A stretch of DNA of 5,765 nt from Cytophagales bacterium (GTDB lineage: Bacteria > Bacteroidota > Bacteroidia > Cytophagales > Cyclobacteriaceae), in the NCBI GenBank assembly GCA_003537495.1, contig DPSB01000229.1, positions 1 to 5,765 of the forward strand. Reading direction: 5' to 3'. The notes below the pieces were generated by a model, which saw only the letters and a program-made list of their open reading frames with translations, was not told the DNA's origin and did not search any database. The translations under genes and the position numbers were made by a program. Within the stretch, counting starts at the first letter, position 1. Each line of letters opens with the position of its first letter. Of this stretch, positions 1 to 5,020 are shown piece by piece.

Positions 1-387
1 CAGCACGGAAGGGTCTTCAGAAATTGTAATCACTACTGTATCTTCTGCCAATAATTTATTACTCTGGTTATAAACAGCAAACCGAAAAAAATCCTGGCCG
101 TTTGTAAAATCTTTTACCGGCAAGTATTCTAAAACTCCATTACCAATGGTGGTGAGTTTTCCCTTTGCGGGTTCTGATAAAACACTAAGCTGAACAGCAC
201 TTGTGGTGTTAACCAAAGACTTTAAATCAATATAAGTTGCTGTGCTTGATAGTGTGAAATGTTCTGCTTTTTTTAGTTGAATCGTTTCGTCAATCGGTAA
301 ATTCTCCTCATCGCACCCAATCAAAAAAACCGTAATCAGCATCAGGGTAACTCCTGCCCAAACCGCTTTTCGATTAATTGTATTCAT
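1..387 (-). CDS. Lipoprotein with Ig/cadherin-like repeat, N-terminal part only
   Basis: The frame is open from an ATG at 387 to the window edge (129 codons, no stop), so the C-terminal part lies outside. The product starts with a lipoprotein signal peptide: a basic n-region (Arg6, Lys7), a hydrophobic stretch at about residues 9-24 and the lipobox LIGC ending at Cys25. The residues after the cysteine are DEEN. In Bacteroidota, acidic residues just after the lipid cysteine can mark export to the outer surface, so surface display is plausible but inferred. Residues 81-108 carry the spacing G-x-L-x-Y-x-P...F-x-x-G-x-D-x-F-x-F, typical of bacterial Ig-like or cadherin-like repeats, so an adhesive or structural role is possible. 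The specific function is not recognisable. A TACTTTTA sequence at 411-418 (minus) resembles a -7 element, but no convincing -33 box accompanies it. Confidence 0.8.
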   Translation of the reverse strand, partial: MNTINRKAVWAGVTLMLITVFLIGCDEENLPIDETIQLKKAEHFTLSSTATYIDLKSLVNTTSAVQLSVLSEPAKGKLTTIGNGVLEYLPVKDFTNGQDFFRFAVYNQSNKLLAEDTVVITISEDPSVL

Positions 388-428
388 ATTACTTCCGATA
401 TTAGTTATATTAAAAGTAAACTGGTTTT

Positions 429-635
429 CTATTCTGCACCTTGCAACTGAGTATAATTATTTACAAAACCACTTATTTGCCCGAAAAAACCAATAACGGA
501 AAAACTACCTTTTAAGTATCCCCCTCGTTTATACGAGAAATAATACGAACCATACGGTGGCCTTTGCACTGGAATTTCACCTGATACTTTCGGTTTGATT
601 CGAATATTTTTACTCCATATATTGAGGTGTAACAT
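429..635 (-). CDS. Doubtful small hypothetical protein (68 aa)
   Basis: This frame runs from an ATG at 635 to a TAG and ends 41 bp before the lipoprotein gene on the same strand. A stop codon lies two codons upstream of the ATG, so it cannot be extended. The product is basic and rich in Gly, Tyr and Phe in its middle (for example PPYGSYYFSYKRGGY), with no signal peptide, membrane helix or family motif that I recognise. There is no clear ribosome binding site or promoter. It is the only frame of any length in the 290-bp interval between the lipoprotein and the DUF983 gene. The rest of that interval (388-428 and 636-677) is AT-rich leader sequence. It may be a real small gene, a decayed remnant or chance. 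Conservation of the frame in relatives would be needed to believe it. Confidence 0.25.
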   Translation of the reverse strand: MLHLNIWSKNIRIKPKVSGEIPVQRPPYGSYYFSYKRGGYLKGSFSVIGFFGQISGFVNNYTQLQGAE

Positions 636-677
636 TCGTTACAGAACTTTTTTAGACTATAAATTAGTTTTACAACC

Positions 678-1061
678 ATGATACCCAAAGGAACCCGGCT
701 TTACAGCATCTTACACCATAAATGCCCCCGTTGCCACGAGGGAAGTTTGTATTGCACCGGTGCTTATCAAAAAGGATTTACCCGCATGCATGAAAAATGT
801 TCGGAGTGCGGATTGCAATATGCGCAAGAACCATCTTTCTATTCGGGAGCTATGTATGTAAGTTATGCGTTGCAGGTGGCGCTGTTCACCACCGTGTATG
901 TGGCACTACGAGTCTTATTCAATCCGATTGCTGAGGTGTACATGGCTGCTATTATCGGTGCGGCATTTGTACTTTTTCCGGTAACGTTTCGATTATCGCG
1001 GGCTATTTACCTTAACTTCTTTTACAGTTACGATGTTGACGCTAAAAAAGCAGAGCCTTAA
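678..1061 (+). CDS. DUF983 domain zinc-ribbon membrane protein
   Basis: The 127-residue product matches the DUF983 family of small membrane proteins, whose function is not established. It opens with a cytoplasmic-looking zinc ribbon made of two CxxC pairs, CPRC at residues 16-19 and CSEC at 41-44. These probably bind one zinc ion. The family signature EPSFYSGAMYVSY follows at about 51-63. Two hydrophobic segments at about 57-80 and 86-104 are likely membrane helices. A short polar tail ends the protein, and the length is normal for the family. The ATG at 678 is the only sensible start, since the conserved zinc ribbon begins 15 codons later. Just upstream, TAGTTTTA (665-672) resembles a -7 element so close to the ATG that the message would be nearly leaderless, but it lacks a -33 partner. 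The stop codon overlaps that of the convergent YihY-type gene. Confidence 0.88.
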   Translation: MIPKGTRLYSILHHKCPRCHEGSLYCTGAYQKGFTRMHEKCSECGLQYAQEPSFYSGAMYVSYALQVALFTTVYVALRVLFNPIAEVYMAAIIGAAFVLFPVTFRLSRAIYLNFFYSYDVDAKKAEP

Positions 1062-2041
1062 CGGGATGATTTTTCAGCACGGCTTACTTTAGATTTAAGG
1101 CCTTCCAACTTTTGGCCATAGTGCAGGCTTGCATTTACTTCGTAGCCAAAAAGTAAAACCATAGTGATGAGTTGAATCCACACCATTAAGGCGATAAGTG
1201 CGCCAATAGAACCATACACTTTGTTGTAACTTCCGAAGTTGGTAATGTAATAAGAGAATCCGTAAGAGATGGCAAGTATAACCAATGTAGCCAGTAACGA
1301 ACCTACTGAAAAGAATCGCCAGTTGTAATGCACAGCCGGGCCAAAGTAGTAGATAAATGAAATGCCAATAAAAAACACCAAAAAGATTACTACAAACCTT
1401 ACCAGAAATAACAACTTGATATTACTTAAGTCGAGGTTGCTAAATTCTGATAGGTGCGTCATCATATACTCCAGCGCAAACTGCCCACCAATTAATAACA
1501 CAACTGCCAACAATAAACACAGGGCCAGCATAAAGGTTAGTCCAGTGGCGGTAAGCCTCATCCGGAATATATTTCTTCTTTCTACTGTTCGGTAACAGGC
1601 ATTAAAGGCACGCATAAGCGCCATCATACCATTGGTGGCCAGGTATAAGGCAAAGAAAAAACCAAATGTTAAAAGACCACCGCGTTGATTGCTTACAATA
1701 TCCAATACAGTTGAAGAGATCACTTCATTCATACTGGGTGGCAGGTAATCGCCCATAAATTGAATGATGGCATCGCGATTGATAGCCGGAAAAAGTTTTG
1801 TGATGTACGGAATGAGTGTAAACAAAAATATGATAGCCGGAAACGTAGCCAGAATAAAATTATACGCCACCCCATTACTGCGATCCATGATTTCATCTTC
1901 AGTAATGTTGTGGAAAAATATTTTGAGAAATTTGTAAAGTGAAAGATTACCGAAACGCTTGAAGCGGATACGCTTTAACCAGTTACGACCGGTGCGGGCC
2001 GAACCAAATTCCAGAATTCGTTTACGGGTTACGTACTTCAT
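1058..2041 (-). CDS. YihY/BrkB family inner-membrane protein
   Basis: The 327-residue product fits the YihY/virulence factor BrkB family (formerly UPF0761) of polytopic membrane proteins. Members were once called ribonuclease BN, but that activity belongs to a different protein, and their role remains unclear. About 50 polar, basic N-terminal residues precede roughly six hydrophobic segments at about 58-80, 122-142, 167-190, 212-233, 243-265 and 275-300. Family hallmarks are visible: SNGVAYNFILATFP (55-68), the FGSYNKVYGSIGAL block (269-282) and LLFGYEVNA near 296-304. The C-terminal tail is short and charged. The gene is the last of three. Its ATG overlaps the thioesterase TGA as ATGA, so translational coupling is likely. 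Its own TAA overlaps the stop codon of the convergent DUF983 gene, leaving no dedicated terminator space. Family assignment is firm; no activity can be assigned. Confidence 0.9.
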   Translation of the reverse strand: MKYVTRKRILEFGSARTGRNWLKRIRFKRFGNLSLYKFLKIFFHNITEDEIMDRSNGVAYNFILATFPAIIFLFTLIPYITKLFPAINRDAIIQFMGDYLPPSMNEVISSTVLDIVSNQRGGLLTFGFFFALYLATNGMMALMRAFNACYRTVERRNIFRMRLTATGLTFMLALCLLLAVVLLIGGQFALEYMMTHLSEFSNLDLSNIKLLFLVRFVVIFLVFFIGISFIYYFGPAVHYNWRFFSVGSLLATLVILAISYGFSYYITNFGSYNKVYGSIGALIALMVWIQLITMVLLFGYEVNASLHYGQKLEGLKSKVSRAEKSSR

Positions 2042-2445
2042 TTAAAGTAAGGCATTAGCAACTCTGTAAATACTTGTGGCGGCCTACACGGTTTTCCGGT
2101 AACCTTATCCACAAACACCAAAAGCGTTTCGCCCTGATTAATCAATTTTCCTGCTTCATTAAAGATATTATATTCAAACCGGATGCGCACTCCGGGTTTC
2201 TCGCGAATGGTTGTAACAATCTTCAGGTTGTCGTCATACAAGGCAGCTGCTAGAAACTTAGAATGATTTTCCAACACGGGCATCATTACGCCCATTGCCT
2301 CCAGTTCTTTATACGTAAGGCCCAATCTGCGCAAGCTTTCTACCCGTGCTACTTCATAATACATGGCGTAGTTGCCATAATATACATAACCCATCTGGTC
2401 GGTTTCGCCATAGCGTACGCGTATATGGGTTTCTGATATGTACAT
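2038..2445 (-). CDS. YbgC/FadM-type acyl-CoA thioesterase (hotdog fold)
   Basis: This 135-residue protein is a single hotdog-fold domain of the 4-hydroxybenzoyl-CoA thioesterase type, which hydrolyses acyl-CoA (or acyl-ACP) thioesters in the cytoplasm. The N-terminal active-site block is clear: RYGETDQMGYVYYGNYAMYY (11-30), with Asp16 matching the family's catalytic aspartate, followed by the long helix beginning EVARVE. The position where E. coli YbgC has VYH reads VYY here, as in many FadM-like members, so the substrate cannot be deduced. The later strand pattern (KIVTTIREKPGVRIRFEYNIF at about 75-95) and the length are normal. It is the middle gene of a tight operon. Its ATG shares a base with the mltG stop (TAATG), and its TGA overlaps the YihY-type start (ATGA). 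A role in trimming acyl chains for envelope lipids would fit its neighbours, but that is inference. Confidence 0.9.
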   Translation of the reverse strand: MYISETHIRVRYGETDQMGYVYYGNYAMYYEVARVESLRRLGLTYKELEAMGVMMPVLENHSKFLAAALYDDNLKIVTTIREKPGVRIRFEYNIFNEAGKLINQGETLLVFVDKVTGKPCRPPQVFTELLMPYFK

Positions 2446-3503
2446 TATTTTTCGCCCCTCAAGGCTTTACCTTTTGCAATTTCAATACTTAATGCTTTCT
2501 GATATTTGCTTGCGTTGCGATTGTGTTCTTGCAAAGTAGCTGCAAAGTTGTGAAAGCCCGAAAAATCTTCGCGTGCACACATGTACACATAATTATGTTG
2601 CTGATAATTCAGCACCGCATCCAATGTAGCTAATTGCGGCATGTTAATAGGACCGGGTGGTAAACCTGTATTTCTATATGTATTGTAAGGTGAGTCTATT
2701 TCTTTATGCACATTCAGTACGCGCTTCAAGGTAAAATCGCCCACTGCAAAAACCAGCGTAGGATCGGCTTGCAAAGGCATATTCTTTTTTAACCGGTTAA
2801 TGTATAATCCAGCAATAATGGGTGCTTCTTCAGGTTTGATACTTTCAGCCTGAACGATGGAGGCTAATATAGAAACTTCCAATGGTGTTAAGCCTAACTT
2901 ATCGGCTTTGGCTTTACGTTCATCGTTCCAGAATTTTTTGTACTCGCTGTGCATGCGCTCAATCAACTCATCGGGCAATACATTATAATAAACCTCGTAA
3001 GTGTTGGGCAAAAACATACTCAGAATATTCTGTTCGTTAAAGCCTTCGGTGTTGGATGCGATGAACTTATCAAGCGCATCGTTGAACTCAGCAACTGTTA
3101 CGCCTGTGTTCTTTGTAATTTTCTCACCCAGTTCACTTTTTAAGCGAACGTTGGTAAACGTAACGCGCACTGCTTCGCGGGCTCCTGCCTGCAGCACGGC
3201 AATAGCCTGGGCGTTGGTCATGTTGCGACTAAGCAGATAGCGACCAGGTTTTATATTTTCATCGTAGCCTTTTAGCCGGGCCAGAAAACTAAACGACACC
3301 ATATCGTTTACAAATTTTCCGTTGCCGAGGTCTTCCTGCACCTTACGGAAGGTTGAACCACTGCGAATTACAAATACTCTGCTTTCAAGGTCGACCAGAA
3401 TATTGGGTGTGAAATAAATCTGGTAGCCATAAAAGGCAAACGTGATGAGTAAGGTGGAAACCACCAGAAAAAATGCAAGCTTCTTTTTAGATACTTCAGC
3501 CAT
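2445..3503 (-). CDS. mltG: Endolytic murein transglycosylase MltG
   Basis: MltG (YceG-like family) is an inner-membrane enzyme that cuts nascent peptidoglycan glycan strands internally and is thought to set strand length or release strands from synthesis. The 352-residue product has a short basic cytoplasmic start (KKK at 6-8), one membrane anchor at about 9-31, a LysM-like subdomain at about 42-108 and a C-terminal catalytic domain. The catalytic block ASIVQAES places Glu220 at the position of E. coli MltG Glu218. The INRL...MPLQADPT region (235-249) and SPYNTYRNTGLPPGPINMP (271-289) are classic family motifs. No key residue is missing and the length is normal. It is the first gene of the operon with the thioesterase and YihY-type genes, and a good -7 promoter element lies 22 bp upstream. 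The ATG at 3503 gives a complete anchor and is the natural start. Confidence 0.96.
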   Translation of the reverse strand: MAEVSKKKLAFFLVVSTLLITFAFYGYQIYFTPNILVDLESRVFVIRSGSTFRKVQEDLGNGKFVNDMVSFSFLARLKGYDENIKPGRYLLSRNMTNAQAIAVLQAGAREAVRVTFTNVRLKSELGEKITKNTGVTVAEFNDALDKFIASNTEGFNEQNILSMFLPNTYEVYYNVLPDELIERMHSEYKKFWNDERKAKADKLGLTPLEVSILASIVQAESIKPEEAPIIAGLYINRLKKNMPLQADPTLVFAVGDFTLKRVLNVHKEIDSPYNTYRNTGLPPGPINMPQLATLDAVLNYQQHNYVYMCAREDFSGFHNFAATLQEHNRNASKYQKALSIEIAKGKALRGEK

Positions 3504-3524
3504 AAATCAATTTCAACAAGGGAA

Positions 3525-3532
3525 CAAAGTTA
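3525..3532 (-). promoter_or_regulatory. Candidate -7 promoter element for the mltG operon
   Basis: On the minus strand this reads TAACTTTG, a full match to the Bacteroidota -7 consensus TAnnTTTG recognised by the phylum's unusual primary sigma factor. It lies in the 86-bp divergent spacer, so transcription would start near 3520 and leave a short leader before the mltG ATG at 3503. A good TTTG -33 box at the usual distance is not evident (GGTTAAG lies roughly there), so the call rests on one element and on position. No comparably good promoter is visible for the divergent yciO-type gene. Confidence 0.5.
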
Positions 3533-3589
3533 CTAAAATGCTGGTTTTCACTTAACCTATTCAGCTTTTGGTGTTTAACTTGCCGGCAA

Positions 3590-4213
3590 ATGACTGCTGA
3601 ACTTTTAGCCATTCATCCTGTTAATCCGGAACCACGCAAAATCAGTCGTGTGGTAGAAGTATTACGCAAGGGCGGTGTTATCGTTTACCCTACCGATACC
3701 ATTTACGGAATTGGTTGCGATCTGCTTAACCGCAGAGCAGTGGAACGTTTGTGCCAGATTACCGGAGTAAAACCACAAAAATTAAATCTGTCGTTTATAT
3801 GCAACGATCTTAGTCATATCTCGCACTATGTTAAACGATTAGATACGCCCGAATTCAAAATCTTAAAAAAACTTTTGCCCGGCCCGTTCACATTTATTTT
3901 TGAATCGAGCAATAACGTACCTAAAATTCTTGATGTGAATAAAAAAACGGTGGGCATCCGCATTCCCGATCATGCTATACCGCTGGCACTGGTGCAGCAA
4001 CTGAATAACCCACTTATTACCTCTTCTATTAAAGACGATGATATAATAAAAGAGTACACTACCGATCCGGAAGAAATTTTTGAAGACTTCAAGAATCATG
4101 TTGACCTGGTAATTGATGGTGGTGCCGGTGGCAACGTGCCCTCCACTGTTGTGGATTTTACTTCAGGCGAACCTGAAGTAACACGGCAAGGGTTGGGAGA
4201 GTTTAATTATTGA
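3590..4213 (+). CDS. yciO: YciO-type Sua5/YrdC family protein (threonylcarbamoyl-AMP synthase-like)
   Basis: The 207-residue product belongs to the Sua5/YrdC/YciO family, whose TsaC members make threonylcarbamoyl-AMP for the t6A37 modification of tRNAs. Several details place it with YciO rather than TsaC: the N-terminal IHPVNPEPR, the nucleotide-binding [16 protein letters not shown] (28-43), LPGPFTFIF (96-104), the late DPEEI (159-163) and the length, close to the ~206 residues of E. coli YciO. Two substrate-contact motifs of TsaC/Sua5 are altered. The KxR motif reads K61-P-Q63, and the SxN motif reads S146-I-K148. Automated annotation would probably call it L-threonylcarbamoyladenylate synthase, but a different or weaker activity is likely. 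It is divergent from mltG with its ATG at 3590. Its stop codon overlaps the first arm of the inverted-repeat spacer. Family certain; biochemical role not. Confidence 0.9.
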   Translation: MTAELLAIHPVNPEPRKISRVVEVLRKGGVIVYPTDTIYGIGCDLLNRRAVERLCQITGVKPQKLNLSFICNDLSHISHYVKRLDTPEFKILKKLLPGPFTFIFESSNNVPKILDVNKKTVGIRIPDHAIPLALVQQLNNPLITSSIKDDDIIKEYTTDPEEIFEDFKNHVDLVIDGGAGGNVPSTVVDFTSGEPEVTRQGLGEFNY

Positions 4214-4292
4214 TTTCGGATTCCGAATTTAAAATTTTGAATTGTTCTAGTTTAAATTCTGATCCGAAATTCCAAATAATAAATCCGAAATC
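4212..4292. repeat. Nested inverted-repeat spacer, possible small intergenic repeat element
   Basis: The spacer between the yciO-type gene and the wbqC-like gene is bounded exactly by a perfect 11-bp inverted repeat: GATTTCGGATT (4212-4222) and AATCCGAAATC (4282-4292). Inside it, ATTTCGGAT (4213-4221) can also pair with ATCCGAAAT (4262-4270), and GAATTTAAA (4225-4233) with TTTAAATTC (4251-4259). This gives an imperfect hairpin of two 9-bp stems around a 17-nt loop. A compact near-palindrome TTCGGA-T-TCCGAA lies at 4215-4227. The word TCCGAAAT therefore occurs at 4263-4270 and 4284-4291, inverted at 4213-4220, and as the variant TCCGAATT at 4222-4229. The repeat starts within the upstream stop codon and ends one base before the GTG start. 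It lacks the GC stem and U-tract of a terminator. Whether it is dispersed elsewhere in the genome cannot be seen from this window. Confidence 0.7.
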
Positions 4293-4919
4293 GTGAATCT
4301 GCTCATCGACTTACATTATCTGCCCAGCCTCGAATACTTTACAGTGCTCCGGCAATTCCAATCAGTAGAGTTAGAGCATCACGAACATTACGTTAAACAA
4401 AGTTATCGCAACCGATGCTTTATTAATACAGCGCAAGGTGTACAGATGCTGGTAGTGCCGGTAATACATAAGTCGGGCAAAACATTAATTAAAGATGTGC
4501 GGGTAGAAGATTCTGTTCGCTGGAAAAATAATCACTGGCGCACCATTGAGTCAGCTTATCGCAAAGCCCCGTACTACGAACATTATGCTGATGATCTGAA
4601 AGAAATTCTTTATCGACCGCATACATTTTTGTTCGACCTGAACTATGCGCTGCTGTCATTCTGTCTGAAAAGTATAAGGCATAAACCTGATTTGGCGGTG
4701 AGTGCTGCCTACATGCAAACGGCTGCGGCAGGTTATCATGATATGCGATCGGCCATTCAAGCGAAAATTCCATACTCATCGCGCAAGCACTACCAGCCTG
4801 CACCCTATTACCAGATTTTTGGCAATCAATTTGTACCCGACCTCAGCCTTGTTGATTTATTATTTTGTGCCGGCCGTGTGGCAGGTTCCATTCTGGTCGC
4901 CTCACAGTATAAAGAATGA
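4293..4919 (+). CDS. WbqC-like family protein
   Basis: The 208-residue product matches the WbqC-like family, named after an E. coli O-antigen cluster gene; most members have no demonstrated activity. Recognisable blocks are HYLPSLEYF (8-16), HYVKQSYRNRC (32-42), the W77...H81 region, SAYRKAPYYEHY (87-98) and, near the C-terminus, FVPDLSLVDLLF (180-191) followed by Gly194. The protein looks soluble and cytoplasmic, with no signal peptide or membrane segment. It starts with GTG at 4293. A stop at 4260-4262 closes the frame upstream with no ATG between, and the next in-frame ATG (residue 52) would remove conserved motifs. The repeat spacer ends directly before this GTG and no Shine-Dalgarno sequence is present. 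It may be co-transcribed with the yciO-type gene 79 bp upstream. A terminator-like hairpin follows the stop. A link to surface polysaccharide is only suggested by the family name. Confidence 0.88.
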   Translation: MNLLIDLHYLPSLEYFTVLRQFQSVELEHHEHYVKQSYRNRCFINTAQGVQMLVVPVIHKSGKTLIKDVRVEDSVRWKNNHWRTIESAYRKAPYYEHYADDLKEILYRPHTFLFDLNYALLSFCLKSIRHKPDLAVSAAYMQTAAAGYHDMRSAIQAKIPYSSRKHYQPAPYYQIFGNQFVPDLSLVDLLFCAGRVAGSILVASQYKE

Positions 4920-4930
4920 ACAAATAATTT

Positions 4931-4978
4931 CTGATTCGCGTTTTCAGTTGTTAAGAAATACCGCGAAGCAGTTTGTTT
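4931..4978 (+). terminator. Candidate intrinsic terminator after the wbqC-like gene
   Basis: An inverted repeat begins 12 bp after the wbqC-like stop. CTG (4931-4933) pairs with CAG (4969-4971), TTCGCG (4935-4940) with CGCGAA (4962-4967) and TTTC (4942-4945) with GAAA (4955-4958). The loop is 9 nt, with one mismatch and one small internal loop. TTTGTTT follows at 4972-4978. The stem has a GC-rich core but the T-tract is interrupted and the pairing imperfect, so strength is uncertain. Because it lies just ahead of clpC it could instead act as an operator. It does not match the CIRCE (TTAGCACTC-N9-GAGTGCTAA) or CtsR heptad repeats. Confidence 0.5.
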
Positions 4979-5006
4979 GAATAATCACCCTTAAATTTTA
5001 CATTTA
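4976..5006 (+). promoter_or_regulatory. Candidate clpC promoter (Bacteroidota type)
   Basis: TTTG at 4976-4979 is followed after 19 bp by TACATTTA at 4999-5006, a seven-of-eight match to the -7 consensus TAnnTTTG at the usual spacing for Bacteroidota. Transcription would begin near 5011, about 10 bases before the first clpC ATG. A competing pair, TTTG at 4972-4975 with TAAATTTT at 4992-4999 and a 16-bp gap, overlaps it with a shorter spacer. The -33 box lies inside the T-tract of the preceding terminator-like hairpin. Confidence 0.5.
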
Positions 5007-5020
5007 CATAATTCATTATT

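Noticed and set aside
423..470. Inverted repeat GGTTTT / AAAACC in the left intergenic region
   Set aside because: Only six pairs around a 36-nt AT-rich loop, which is expected by chance and has no T-tract.
665..672. TAGTTTTA as a -7 element for the DUF983 gene
   Set aside because: It is a partial match in AT-rich sequence with no -33 partner and only five bases from the ATG, so it is mentioned with the gene but not called as a feature.
1362..1942. Plus-strand frames at 1362-1595 and 1760-1942
   Set aside because: They are antisense to the YihY-type gene and have unstructured, Asn/Lys/Arg-rich translations with no family resemblance.
2949..3240. Overlapping plus-strand frames at 2949-3143 and 3001-3240
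   Set aside because: Both are antisense to mltG, whose translation is convincingly conserved there.
3863..4803. Minus-strand frames at 3863-4099 and 4489-4803
   Set aside because: They are antisense to the yciO-type and wbqC-like genes, without motifs or start context.
4702..4980. A plus-strand open frame of 92 codons overlapping the 3' end of the wbqC-like gene and the spacer
   Set aside because: It lies mainly inside a well-supported family gene in another frame, shows no recognisable domain and crosses the terminator-like hairpin.
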